A stretch of DNA of 64,000 nt from Rhizobium tropici CIAT 899 (GCF_000330885.1 NC_020059.1:2097001-2161000), one strand, 5' to 3'; positions 44,040 to 52,782 are shown, counted from the stretch's first letter. Translations and numbers: made by a program. The notes: generated by a model from the sequence alone, not told the origin.

Positions 44040-44825
44040 TTGCCAGATATTACATTTCAACTCCTGCTTTTGCTCTTTGCCGCTGCGTTCTTCGCCGGTT
44101 TCGTCGATTCCATTGCGGGCGGCGGTGGGCTGATTACCGTGCCCGCTATGCTGTTGGCCGGTATTCCGCCGCTGCAGACACTTGGCACGAACAAGGTACA
44201 GTCGATCTGCGGCGCGGCTTCGGCAACGATCGCCTATGCCCGACAAGGACATGTCAAGCTTCGCGAGCAGCTTCCGATGGCGGCGATGGCTGTGATCGGA
44301 GGCATGCTCGGTGCGATGCTGGCGACCATCATGCCAAGCCAGGTCCTGCGCATCATCCTGCCCTTTCTGCTGATCGCAATCGCGCTCTATTTCGCCCTGA
44401 AACCCAATCTCGGCGATGTCGAAAAGCATCGGCGCATGAGCGCCGGGCTTTTCGGTGTGACGCTGGTGCCACTGATCGGCTTCTATGACGGCGCTTTCGG
44501 GCCTGGCACCGGCTCGTTCCTGATGCTCGCCTTCGTGACCCTCGCCGGCTTCGGCCTCTTGAAGGCGACGGCGCATACGAAGCTGCTCAATTTCGGATCG
44601 AATCTCGGTGGCCTGATCGTCTTCATCTTCTCCGGCGCCATCCTTTGGAAAGTCGGGCTGACGATGGGGCTCGGCCAATTCCTGGGCGCGCAGCTCGGTT
44701 CGCGGCTTGCCATGCGCATCGGCGCCAAGCTGATCAAACCGCTGCTCGTCATCGTCTGCATCGCCTTCGCGATCAAGCTGCTGGCAGACCCCACCCATCC
44801 CGTCAGGATCTGGCTCGGTCTCTAG
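44040..44825 (+). CDS. TauE/SafE-family sulfite/organosulfonate exporter
   Basis: About eight transmembrane helices in two repeats, with the signature AAAFFAGFVDSIAGGGGLITVPAMLLAG near the N-terminus and its second copy GFYDGAFGPGTGSFLMLAFV. Members export sulfite, sulfoacetate or related anions. The start is uncertain: TTG at 44040 gives a family-like N-terminus, TTG at 43980 adds 20 codons. No good ribosome-binding site is seen for either. Confidence 0.85.
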   Translation: MPDITFQLLLLLFAAAFFAGFVDSIAGGGGLITVPAMLLAGIPPLQTLGTNKVQSICGAASATIAYARQGHVKLREQLPMAAMAVIGGMLGAMLATIMPSQVLRIILPFLLIAIALYFALKPNLGDVEKHRRMSAGLFGVTLVPLIGFYDGAFGPGTGSFLMLAFVTLAGFGLLKATAHTKLLNFGSNLGGLIVFIFSGAILWKVGLTMGLGQFLGAQLGSRLAMRIGAKLIKPLLVIVCIAFAIKLLADPTHPVRIWLGL

Positions 44826-44924
44826 AACGGGCCTTTGATTACCTCCGACGTAATTGATAGTACTTCGGTCCGCGCCGATGATCGCCCTGCCTGAACGGTT
44901 CAGGCGATCCAAAGGAGTTGACCG

Positions 44925-45290
44925 ATGACTGACGCAAACATCATTGCTGACCGCTATATCGCCATCTGGAACGAGGCAGACATCGAACGTCGCCGTGCGC
45001 TCATCGCCGAGGCTTGGACGGAAGACTGCAGCTATGTCGACCCGATGATGCGCGCGGGCAATCGTGAGGAGATCCACGCGCTGGTCACGGCGGCGCACGA
45101 GCGCTTCCCCGGCTTCCGTTTCACGCTCATCACCGAGGGCGAACGCCACGGCGACAATCTCCGTTTCTCCTGGGGCTTCGGTCCGGCCGATGCCGAACCG
45201 CTCGTCAAGGGCACGGATTTCGCCATCCTCGAAGGTGAACGCCTGAAGTCCGTTCACGGCTTCATCGACCAGCTTCCGGCTGCGGCATGA
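44925..45290 (+). CDS. SnoaL/NTF2-like protein
   Basis: The 121-residue cone-shaped NTF2-fold protein has the usual IADRYIAIWNEADIERRRALIAEAW opening, YVDPMMRAGNREEI and RFSWGFGPADAEPLVKGTDFAILEGERLKSVHGFID. Members range from polyketide cyclases to isomerases or binding proteins, so function is open. AAGGAG precedes the ATG. It overlaps the XRE regulator by 4 bases, so the pair forms an operon. Confidence 0.87.
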   Translation: MTDANIIADRYIAIWNEADIERRRALIAEAWTEDCSYVDPMMRAGNREEIHALVTAAHERFPGFRFTLITEGERHGDNLRFSWGFGPADAEPLVKGTDFAILEGERLKSVHGFIDQLPAAA

Positions 45291-46090
45291 TGAACCCGGC
45301 CCGCTCTCTCGGCGACCATCTGCGCGAATGGCGGCAACGCCGCCGCCTGAGCCAGCTCGAATTCGCCCTTGAAGCCGACATATCGCAGCGACATCTGAGC
45401 TTCATCGAGAGCGGGCGGGCACTTCCAAGCCGCGAGATGCTGATGCATCTCGCCGAACGGCTCGACGTCCCATTGCGCGAACGCAATCCGATGCTTCTGG
45501 CGGCCGGCTTTGCCCCGGTCTTTCCGGAGCGCAAACTGGATGATCCGGCGCTTGCTCCGGCACGGCGCGCGATCGATATGTTGCTGAAAGGACACGAACC
45601 CTTCCCGGCTCTGGCCGTCGACCGGCATTGGACGCTCATCGCCGCCAATGCCGCCGTCGCTCCGCTGCTCGCGGGGGCGACCGATGCCTCGCTGACCGAA
45701 GGAGCAGTCAACGTCCTGCGGCTCAGCCTGCACCCCCGCGGCCTGGCGCCTCGGATCGCCAATCTCCATGAATGGCGGGCGCATCTGCTGGAACGCCTAC
45801 GTCAGCAGATATCGGCGACAGGCGATCCAATCCTCATAAAACTGCTTGCGGAACTGTCCGCCTATCCTGCGCCAGCGACACCGAAGTCGGCGGCTCCGGA
45901 ACGGGATTTCGCCGGCATCGCCGTACCTCTGGAATTTGTCACCGAGGCGGGACATCTGTCGTTTTTGTCCACTACGACGGTCTTCGGAACCCCTGTCGAT
46001 GTCACACTGTCGGAACTCGCCATCGAATCCTTCTTTCCCGCGAATCCGCAGACGGCGGAAGCGCTGAAGGCGATGTTGCCGGGCGGCTGA
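45287..46090 (+). CDS. XRE-family regulator with MmyB-like ligand domain
   Basis: The 267-residue protein has an N-terminal HTH (about residues 8-65: LREWRQRRRLSQLEFALEAD, then QRHLSFIESGRALPSREM). An MmyB-type ligand-binding domain (about residues 95-260) follows, with ALAVDRHWTLIAANAAV and GHLSFLSTTTVFGTPVDVTLSELAIESFFPA. The ligand is unknown; such regulators often control the adjacent gene, here the SnoaL-like protein it overlaps. Confidence 0.9.
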   Translation: MMNPARSLGDHLREWRQRRRLSQLEFALEADISQRHLSFIESGRALPSREMLMHLAERLDVPLRERNPMLLAAGFAPVFPERKLDDPALAPARRAIDMLLKGHEPFPALAVDRHWTLIAANAAVAPLLAGATDASLTEGAVNVLRLSLHPRGLAPRIANLHEWRAHLLERLRQQISATGDPILIKLLAELSAYPAPATPKSAAPERDFAGIAVPLEFVTEAGHLSFLSTTTVFGTPVDVTLSELAIESFFPANPQTAEALKAMLPGG

Positions 46091-46104
46091 GGCCCGGCAA
46101 ACGG

Positions 46105-46749
46105 TCAGAACTCGACGCCCGGCTGTCCCTTGATGCCGGAGCGGAAAGGATGCTTGATCAATTCCATCTCGGTGACGAGATCGGCAATCTCGATCAGCTC
46201 TTCCTTAGCATTGCGACCCGTCAGGACCACATGGGTCATGTAGGGTTTCTCGTTCTTGAGGAATTCCAGCACCTCGTTGATGTCGAGATAGTCGTAACGA
46301 AGCGCAATGTTGATTTCATCGAGCAGCACCATGGAGTTGCGCTCGTCGCGGATCAGCTCCTTGGCCTTTTCCCATGCGGCAGACGCCGCCGCCACGTCGC
46401 GGGCGCGGTCCTGAGTCTCCCAGGTGAAGCCTTCGCCCATGGTGTGGAACTGGCAGATGTCGGAGAAATGCTTCTCGATCAGGTCGCGCTCGCCAGTCCA
46501 CATGGCGCCCTTGATGAACTGCACCACGGCGCTTGGCTTCCCATGAGCGATGTGGCGGAAAATCATGCCAAAAGCGGAGGAAGACTTTCCCTTGCCCTTG
46601 CCGGTATGGACGATGATCAGACCCTTCTCATCGTTTTTGGTCGCCATGATCTTGTCGCGCGCAGCCTTCTTCTTGGCCATCTTGTCGGCGTGACGGGCGT
46701 CGTCGCTCTTCGGGGCGTCCGCACCGGTTTCGGCCAATTCGTCGCTCAT
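46105..46749 (-). CDS. cobO: Cob(I)yrinic acid a,c-diamide adenosyltransferase
   Basis: Transfers the 5'-deoxyadenosyl group from ATP to cobalt. The 214 residues contain the P-loop HTGKGKGKSSSAFGMIFRH, VVQFIKGAMWTGE, and LLDEINIALRYDYLD, typical of CobO/CobA(Salmonella). Its length equals the Pseudomonas denitrificans protein. It is the last gene of cobP-cobW-cobN-cupin-cobO and overlaps the cupin stop by 4 bases. Confidence 0.95.
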   Translation of the reverse strand: MSDELAETGADAPKSDDARHADKMAKKKAARDKIMATKNDEKGLIIVHTGKGKGKSSSAFGMIFRHIAHGKPSAVVQFIKGAMWTGERDLIEKHFSDICQFHTMGEGFTWETQDRARDVAAASAAWEKAKELIRDERNSMVLLDEINIALRYDYLDINEVLEFLKNEKPYMTHVVLTGRNAKEELIEIADLVTEMELIKHPFRSGIKGQPGVEF

Positions 46750-47345
46750 TGCATTCTCCCTGATATGATCGATTTCTGTGCCAGCGGGCCACCGCGCCAA
46801 AGATAGAGCGCGACGAGTGGCTGGTCTTCCGTGCGCATGGCGTGGCGGATATTCGAGGGGTGATGGATGATCTCGCCCGACCAGCGCGGCAGGAATGGCT
46901 GGGCATCCTTGCTCCACAGCGAGCCGTCGGTCAGCGGGATATAGATCTCCTCAGCCTCGTGATGATGATCCGGATAATGCACGCCGGGACCGAGCAGCAG
47001 GAAGCCGCCGGCCATCTCCTCGCTCGCAAAATGGCCGCGCGTGCCGAACAGTTCGACCCAGCCGTATCTCTGCAGGAAATCCGCGCCGAAATCGGTGATG
47101 CTGTAGGTCTGGGCCCAATGCAATGCGCTGGCGGCATTGCGAAGCGTGTCGAGCAGGCTTGCTTCCGGCTCATAGCTCGGCGCATGAGGTTCGCGAAGAT
47201 AGCCAACGACAGGCAGATCGCGCGGTGCAAGCGGCCGCTCTTCCATCGACCATTGAAAGCCTTTCATGAAATGCCCAAGCATCGGATCGCTGCGCGACAG
47301 GAGATAGTCGCGGAAGGTCGTCAGAAGGTCGTCGACCGCGCTCAA
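46746..47345 (-). CDS. DMSP-lyase-like cupin within the cob operon
   Basis: The 199-residue protein matches the cupin family containing DddQ/DddL-type dimethylsulfoniopropionate lyases. The metal motif is HYPDHHHEAEEIYIPLTDG, followed by SLWSKD and the second motif WSGEIIHHPSNIRHAMRT, with LVALYLWRGG at the end. The start is TTG at 47345, overlapping the cobN stop, with GGAGG 7 bases upstream inside cobN. Its end overlaps cobO. Translation is thus tightly built into the operon. Whether it cleaves DMSP is not shown; a B12-related or methyl-donor role is possible. Confidence 0.82.
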   Translation of the reverse strand: MSAVDDLLTTFRDYLLSRSDPMLGHFMKGFQWSMEERPLAPRDLPVVGYLREPHAPSYEPEASLLDTLRNAASALHWAQTYSITDFGADFLQRYGWVELFGTRGHFASEEMAGGFLLLGPGVHYPDHHHEAEEIYIPLTDGSLWSKDAQPFLPRWSGEIIHHPSNIRHAMRTEDQPLVALYLWRGGPLAQKSIISGRMQ

Positions 47346-50300
47346 GCCGCAACCTCCTTGCCCGATTTCAGGCTCTCCAGATCGAAATGCGCCGAGTTGC
47401 TTTTCGGCGTCCAGAGATTGCGATCTATCGCCTCCAGCAGCCGTTCCTTCAGGTCCCGCAGTGCCGCCGGGTTCTTCTCCGCCATGAAATCGCGCACGCG
47501 CTGATCGACGATGAAGGCCTGATATACGGCCTCGAAATGATGATTGCGGACGACTCCAGTCGTCGCGGCGAAAGCAAAGAGATAATCGACGGTCGCCGCA
47601 ATCTCGAACGCGCCCTTGTAGCCATGCCGCATGACGCCATCGATCCATTTTGGATTGACGACACGCCCGCGCACCACCCGGCCGATCTCTTCTTCCAGCG
47701 AACGGATGACCGGCTTTTCCGGCCGCGAATGGTCATTGTGATAGATCGACGGGCGGGCGCCGGCGAGCTGCTCGGCAGCAGCAGCCATACCGCCCTCGAA
47801 TTGATAATAGTCATCGCTGTCGAGTAGGTCGTGCTCGCGATTGTCCTGGTTCTGGACAACAGCCTGGATCGAGCGCAACCGCTCCTCAAAGACACCGCGC
47901 TCCGCCCTTCCTTCCTCGCCCGCGCCATAGGCATAGCTGCCCCAGACGAGATAGGCTTCGGCCAGATCGGCACGCCGCTCCCATCCCTTCTCATCGATGA
48001 GTGCCTGCAGACCGGCGCCATAAGCCCCAGGTTTGGAACCGAAGACCCGATAACCCGCCCTGCGGCTGGCAGAGGCAGCGTCGAGGCCGACAGCTTCGAG
48101 CCGCGCGATCTCGCCGCGCATGCGCGCCGCAATGGGATTGTCCGCCGCATCCTCATCGAGCATGCCGACGGCACGGATGGCCTTGTCGAACAAGGCGATC
48201 TGTTCGGGAAACGCGTCACGGAAAAAGCCGGAAATGCGCAGCGTCACGTCGACACGTGGCCGCCGGAGCATGGCAGTCGTGATGATCTCGTAGCCGGTGA
48301 CGCGGCGAGACGTCATGTCCCAGACGGGCTTGACGCCGATCAGCGCCAGCGCCTGCGCGATATCGTCACCGCCCGTGCGCATGTTCGAAGTGCCCCAGGC
48401 GGTCAGGCCGAAGGAAACGGGCCATTCGCCATGGTCCTGCACGTAGCGGCGGATCAGCAACTCGGCCGATTTCTTGCCAAGTTCGTAAGCGGCCGGCGTC
48501 GGAACCGCACGGCTGTCGACAGAATAGAAATTCCGCCCCGTCGGCAGAACATCCGGCCGGCCCCGCGTTGGCGCACCGGAGGGGCCGGGCGGAACGAAGC
48601 GGCCGTCGAGGCCTTTGAGCAGGGCGAAGATTTCTGCATCGCCGCAGGCCAGGATGGACGGCTGGAGCTTTGCGGCAATTTCTTCAAGGACCATACGGGT
48701 GTTTGGCCAATTCTCGGGGCAAGCCGTTTCGCCATCCACGAGTTTCGCAGCCAAGAGTTCGATGCGCTCGACGGTATCGCCCTGGGTGCGCCAAGGGACA
48801 TCGGAGATGTCGTTGAGGATGGCGGGGCGCGGGCCGGTCCATTCGGCGGCCATGTCGCAGTCCAAAGGGTCGAAAGGTTTGCCTGGAGAGATACCCCCCT
48901 CTGTCAGCTTCGCTGACATCTCCCCCACAAGGGGGGAGATTGGCGGGAGTATGCCGCCTGGCTTTCCTGCCTCTCCATCGACAGTATCAGCGACCTCGAT
49001 GGCCATTTGAGGCGATGTCGTGCCGCGAGCCACCAATCTCCCCCCCTGTGGGGGAGATGTCGCGTCAGCGACAGAGGGGGATACCACGCTCTCCACACCC
49101 GCCAAACTCTCCACACCCTCAAAAATATCCCGAGCAATCGCCCGCTGCAGGCTCTGATCACCGCCCTCGCCCAGCCCGCGCGGCACTCTTGCCAGCGCCA
49201 CCGTCAAATCCGTCAGCAACCGCCCGGAAGGCGAAACGCCGAAAATATGCAGGCCATCGCGGATCTGCATTTCCTTGAGATCGCAGAGATAGGCGTCGAG
49301 CTTGCGCAAGGCCTCGTCTTCGCCCTCGCCCTTGGCGATGCCGGCATCCTGATCGAGGCCGATATCGGCAACGAGATCGAGGATCTGCTTGCGAAGCAGA
49401 CGGATGCGGCGAGGATCGCCGCCCGAAGCCTCGTAATATTCGTCGACCAACGCCTCCAGATCCTTCAGCGGGCCATAGCTTTCGGCGCGCGTCAGCGGCG
49501 GCGTCAGGTGGTCGATGATGACGGCGCTCGTGCGGCGCTTGGCCTGCGTGCCCTCGCCGGGATCGTTGACGATGAAAGGATAGAGGTTTGGCAACGGTCC
49601 GAGGATCGCTTCCGGATAGCAGCTTTCCGACAGTGCCAGCGCCTTGCCCGGCAGCCATTCGAGATTACCGTGCTTGCCCATGTGGATGACCGCATGCGCA
49701 TCGACGGAACGGCGCAGGAAGGCATAGAAGGCAAGATAGCCGTGGGGCGGAACGAGATCGGGAGAGTGGTAGCTCTCCTTCGGATCGATATTGTAGCCGC
49801 GCGCCGGCTGGATGCCGACAAGCACGTCGCCGAAGCGGGCGAACGGCAGGGCAAAGCCGTTATCGAGCGCGTAAGGATCTGCCTCAGGCCTCCCCCAACG
49901 CAGCGTGATTTCATCCTGAATCTTTTGGGGAAGCGACGAGAAGAAATCCTTGTAGTCGCTAAAGGAAAGCCTCTCGCGAACGACGCGGCCATCATGCCCG
50001 GAATTTGTCGGGCCTTCCGCCAGATGCCGCATCAGTGCATCGTCATCGGCAGGCAGATCGGCAACACTATAGCCCGCCGCCTGCATCGCCTTCAGCACCT
50101 CGATCGTGCCGGCCGGCGTATCGAGCCCGACGCCGTTGCCCAAACGTCCATCGCGATTGGGATAGTTCGCCATGACGAGCGCGACACGGCGATCACCGGG
50201 CGGCGTATTGCGCAGCCGCGCCCAACTGGCGGCGAGCCGAGCCGTATAGCGCATGCGATCCTCGAGCGGTTCGCTGGCGACGATATTGGCCTCCACCCGC

Positions 50301-51490
50301 TCGTCATAGCGGGCAGCCGCCTTGAAGGACACCGCGCGGGCAAGAACACGGCCGTCGACTTCCGGCAGCGCCACGTTCATGCCGAGATCGCGCGCTGAAA
50401 GCCCCTGCGAGGATGCCTCCCACGCCTCCTTCGATGAAGCAGAGAAGATGGCTTGCAGAACGACAGCGTCGCCCGTCTCCAGAACCGTTGCCTGCCGATC
50501 CGCGCCCGGTGCTGAAACGGCAAAGCCTGTCGCGTTGATAACCACGCCCGGCTGCAGCTCAGTAAAGACGCTTTCGAGAATGCCGACGGACACGGCATCC
50601 TTGAGACTATAGGCAAAGACCGGCAACGGCCGCATGCCCTCGGCGATGAGGGCCTCTATCATCGCTTCGACTGGTTTAGTTTCGCCGCTCTGAACCAGCG
50701 CGCGATAGAAGGAAATCGCGACGGTCGGGGGTTCGATTTCCTGCACCTGCTCCAAATCGATGGCGGCATCCAAGGGAGAGCTTCGCCCCTCATCCGCCCT
50801 ACGGGCACCTTCTCCCCGCACGCGGGGCGAAGGGGGAACTGCGGACTCGATATGCTCCCTCTCCCCGTCAATACGGGGAGAGGGCTGGGGTGAGGGGCGA
50901 ACCCTCCATTCGATTTCGAGCCTCTTCCACTCCTCCACGCCGATTACGCCCCTGCCCGGCCACCAGATTCCGGCCTTCATCAAGGGCACGGCTGGCATCG
51001 GCTTCTCGGCACCCGAGAGCATCGCCGCGGCATAGGCTAGAAACGCCCGCGAATTCGCCTCGCCGCCCTCGATCAGATAGGACCAGAGCGCGTTGAGATC
51101 ATCGAGCGCGACGTTGGAAAAGGGCGTCAGCCCCGGATCGGGCTTCGAATCCCCCGGCAGCACCGCGATCAAGGCACCCTGGCGCGCCGCACAGGCATAC
51201 AGCGCCTCCAGCGCATAATGGAAATAGCTTGCTCCTCCCAAGGCTCGCACGATGATGAGCTTCGCATATCGCGCGGTCCTGTCGATATAGGTATCGACGG
51301 ACATCGGATGCTTGAGGCTCATCAGGCTCGCGAGCCGAAGGAAACAGTCGCCCTCGCCATGCGCTGCGGCAATCGCCGCAAGCTCGGTATCGGCAGCCGA
51401 CAGAAAGAGGATATCGCCGGGCGTCTGCCCAAGGTCGATCGCCTCCTCGCCGTCGCTGATCGTTCCCTTTTGTGCTAGGAGGAGATGCAT
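47342..51490 (-). CDS. cobN: Cobaltochelatase subunit CobN with two in-frame repeat insertions
   Basis: Large porphyrin-binding subunit of the aerobic ATP-dependent cobaltochelatase CobNST, which inserts cobalt into hydrogenobyrinic acid a,c-diamide. It begins MHLLLAQKGTISDGEEAIDL and has WGTSNMRTGGDDIAQALALI and GAYGAGLQALID. At 1382 residues it exceeds the usual length of about 1,275. The excess is explained by residues about 197-236 (120-base element at 50782-50901) and about 802-866 (element at 48891-49084). Both read through in frame without stops. No ribosome-binding site is obvious at the ATG. The spacer before it also contains a repeat element. Confidence 0.95.
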   Translation of the reverse strand: MHLLLAQKGTISDGEEAIDLGQTPGDILFLSAADTELAAIAAAHGEGDCFLRLASLMSLKHPMSVDTYIDRTARYAKLIIVRALGGASYFHYALEALYACAARQGALIAVLPGDSKPDPGLTPFSNVALDDLNALWSYLIEGGEANSRAFLAYAAAMLSGAEKPMPAVPLMKAGIWWPGRGVIGVEEWKRLEIEWRVRPSPQPSPRIDGEREHIESAVPPSPRVRGEGARRADEGRSSPLDAAIDLEQVQEIEPPTVAISFYRALVQSGETKPVEAMIEALIAEGMRPLPVFAYSLKDAVSVGILESVFTELQPGVVINATGFAVSAPGADRQATVLETGDAVVLQAIFSASSKEAWEASSQGLSARDLGMNVALPEVDGRVLARAVSFKAAARYDERVEANIVASEPLEDRMRYTARLAASWARLRNTPPGDRRVALVMANYPNRDGRLGNGVGLDTPAGTIEVLKAMQAAGYSVADLPADDDALMRHLAEGPTNSGHDGRVVRERLSFSDYKDFFSSLPQKIQDEITLRWGRPEADPYALDNGFALPFARFGDVLVGIQPARGYNIDPKESYHSPDLVPPHGYLAFYAFLRRSVDAHAVIHMGKHGNLEWLPGKALALSESCYPEAILGPLPNLYPFIVNDPGEGTQAKRRTSAVIIDHLTPPLTRAESYGPLKDLEALVDEYYEASGGDPRRIRLLRKQILDLVADIGLDQDAGIAKGEGEDEALRKLDAYLCDLKEMQIRDGLHIFGVSPSGRLLTDLTVALARVPRGLGEGGDQSLQRAIARDIFEGVESLAGVESVVSPSVADATSPPQGGRLVARGTTSPQMAIEVADTVDGEAGKPGGILPPISPLVGEMSAKLTEGGISPGKPFDPLDCDMAAEWTGPRPAILNDISDVPWRTQGDTVERIELLAAKLVDGETACPENWPNTRMVLEEIAAKLQPSILACGDAEIFALLKGLDGRFVPPGPSGAPTRGRPDVLPTGRNFYSVDSRAVPTPAAYELGKKSAELLIRRYVQDHGEWPVSFGLTAWGTSNMRTGGDDIAQALALIGVKPVWDMTSRRVTGYEIITTAMLRRPRVDVTLRISGFFRDAFPEQIALFDKAIRAVGMLDEDAADNPIAARMRGEIARLEAVGLDAASASRRAGYRVFGSKPGAYGAGLQALIDEKGWERRADLAEAYLVWGSYAYGAGEEGRAERGVFEERLRSIQAVVQNQDNREHDLLDSDDYYQFEGGMAAAAEQLAGARPSIYHNDHSRPEKPVIRSLEEEIGRVVRGRVVNPKWIDGVMRHGYKGAFEIAATVDYLFAFAATTGVVRNHHFEAVYQAFIVDQRVRDFMAEKNPAALRDLKERLLEAIDRNLWTPKSNSAHFDLESLKSGKEVAA
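48891..49084. repeat. MITE-like inverted repeat inside cobN (family 1)
   Basis: The element is bounded by ATACCCCCCTCTGTC at 48891 and an inverted near-copy ending at 49084. Inner arms carry the TCTCCCCCACAAGGGGGGAG-type hairpin at each end, with a unique centre of about 90 bases. It is the same family and layout as 51514-51702. It reads in frame, adding about 65 residues (includes PPISPLVGEMSAKLTEGG) to CobN. Confidence 0.88.
50782..50901. repeat. Palindromic repeat inside cobN (family 2)
   Basis: Ends are a perfect 11-base inverted repeat, TTCGCCCCTCA and TGAGGGGCGAA. Inside are two hairpins (TCTCCCCGC/GCGGGG and CTCTCCCCG/CGGGGAGAG). Length is exactly 120 bases, 40 codons, so the CobN frame is kept; the translated part includes RPSPQPSPRIDGE. 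It is unrelated to family 1 and resembles a common Rhizobiales intergenic repeat. Confidence 0.87.
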
Positions 51491-51513
51491 CAGGCGTCAG
51501 AGTATGCGGCAGC

Positions 51514-51702
51514 ATACCCCCCTCTGTCACTTTGTGACATCTCCCCCACAAGGGGGGAGATCATTCGGTGCCACGCTTCGCTGGACTTACCTCCCCAAGC
51601 CGCAGCTACTCCCGACATCGCTTGTTTTACGATGCAGCAGCCACGAGCTTCCAATCTCCCCCCTTGTGGGGGAGATGTCGCGAAAGCGACAGAGGGGGGT
51701 AT
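51514..51702. repeat. MITE-like inverted repeat between cobW and cobN (family 1)
   Basis: Perfect 15-base terminal inverted repeats ATACCCCCCTCTGTC and GACAGAGGGGGGTAT bound a 189-base element. Each end continues into a GGGGGAGAT-type hairpin; the centre of about 85 bases is unique. It fills most of the 236 bases between cobW and cobN. Confidence 0.88.
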
Positions 51703-51726
51703 CTCACGCCAAAGACCCGACATCAA

Positions 51727-52782
51727 TCAAACCAGCGCTTCGATCGCCCTACGCACGATCGTCTCATCCATCTCGTGCAGGCCGATCACCACCAGCCGGG
51801 TCGCGCGCGCTTCACCCGGTGTCCAGGCGCGGTCGAAATAGGTGTCGATGCGGCTGCCGACGGCCTGAACTTGCAGGCGCATCGGCTTACCGGGCACGTC
51901 CACGAAGCCCTTGAGGCGCAGCACGTCATGCTCGGCAATCACACCCTTCAGCGCATCGACGAAGGCCGCCGGGTCGGCAATCGGGCCAAGCTCGACGACG
52001 AAGCTGTCGAACTCGTCGTGATCATGCGGTGTGCCATCCTCATGCTCGAGCTCATGATGGGATTTGCGGTTGACGATATCGTCTTCCGTGCCGATGCCGA
52101 GGCCGAGCAGGATGGCGGCCGGAACATCGCCGTTCTTCGCTTCGATAATCGTCGGCTTGCGGGCCGTGCGCGAGGCAACCTCGGCGCGGACGCGGCCGAG
52201 ACCGTCGGTGTCGATCAGATCGGTCTTGTTGAGCACGATCAGATCGGCGCAGGTCAGCTGATCCTCGAAAAGCTCTTCGATCGGGCTTTCATGATCCAGC
52301 GAGTCGTCCTCGACGCGGGCGGCTTCGACAGCGTCATGATCATCGGCAAAGCGGCCAGCGGCAACAGCAGCGCTATCGACGACGGTGATGACGCCATCGA
52401 CGGTGACATGGGTCCGAATGTCAGGCCAGTTGAAGGCGGCGACCAGCGGCTGCGGCAGCGCAAGGCCTGACGTTTCGATGACGATGTGATCCGGGCGCGC
52501 GTCGCGCTCCAGAAGCTTCGTCATGGTGGGGATGAAATCGTCGGCGACGGTGCAGCAGATGCAGCCGTTGGTCAGCTCGATGATATCATCCTCAGTACAG
52601 TTCTCCGCGCCGCAGCCCTTCAACACGTCGCCATCGACGCCGAGATCGCCGAATTCGTTGATGATCAGCGCGATCTTCTTGCCGCCTGCGTTCTGCAGGA
52701 GGTTGCGGATCATCGTCGTCTTGCCGGCTCCCAGGAAGCCGGTGATGACGGTGGCGGGAATCTTTTCCTGGTTCATATGCAT
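51727..52782 (-). CDS. cobW: CobW, COG0523 GTPase of the cobalamin operon
   Basis: The 351-residue G3E GTPase has P-loop [15 protein letters not shown], the metal-binding motif NGCICCTVADDF, ETSGLALPQPLV and NKTD. An acidic/His region (HHELEHEDGTPHDHDEFDS) precedes the C-terminal CobW_C domain. CobW is thought to supply cobalt for insertion by CobNST. Its ATG overlaps the cobP stop (TGATG). It is distinct from the Zur-linked GTPase at 29363. Confidence 0.94.
   Translation of the reverse strand: MHMNQEKIPATVITGFLGAGKTTMIRNLLQNAGGKKIALIINEFGDLGVDGDVLKGCGAENCTEDDIIELTNGCICCTVADDFIPTMTKLLERDARPDHIVIETSGLALPQPLVAAFNWPDIRTHVTVDGVITVVDSAAVAAGRFADDHDAVEAARVEDDSLDHESPIEELFEDQLTCADLIVLNKTDLIDTDGLGRVRAEVASRTARKPTIIEAKNGDVPAAILLGLGIGTEDDIVNRKSHHELEHEDGTPHDHDEFDSFVVELGPIADPAAFVDALKGVIAEHDVLRLKGFVDVPGKPMRLQVQAVGSRIDTYFDRAWTPGEARATRLVVIGLHEMDETIVRRAIEALV

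Noticed and set aside
49007..50398. 463-residue open frame opposite cobN
   Set aside because: It is a high-GC antisense shadow of cobN. It has no start site, no domain pattern, and the opposite strand encodes a conserved protein.
47342..51490. cobN as a pseudogene because of the insertions
   Set aside because: Both insertions keep the frame and no stop occurs. Conserved segments continue after each.
48891..51702. CRISPR array, because of repeated hairpins
   Set aside because: The repeats are few, of two families, in inverted orientation and irregularly spaced; no cas genes are near.
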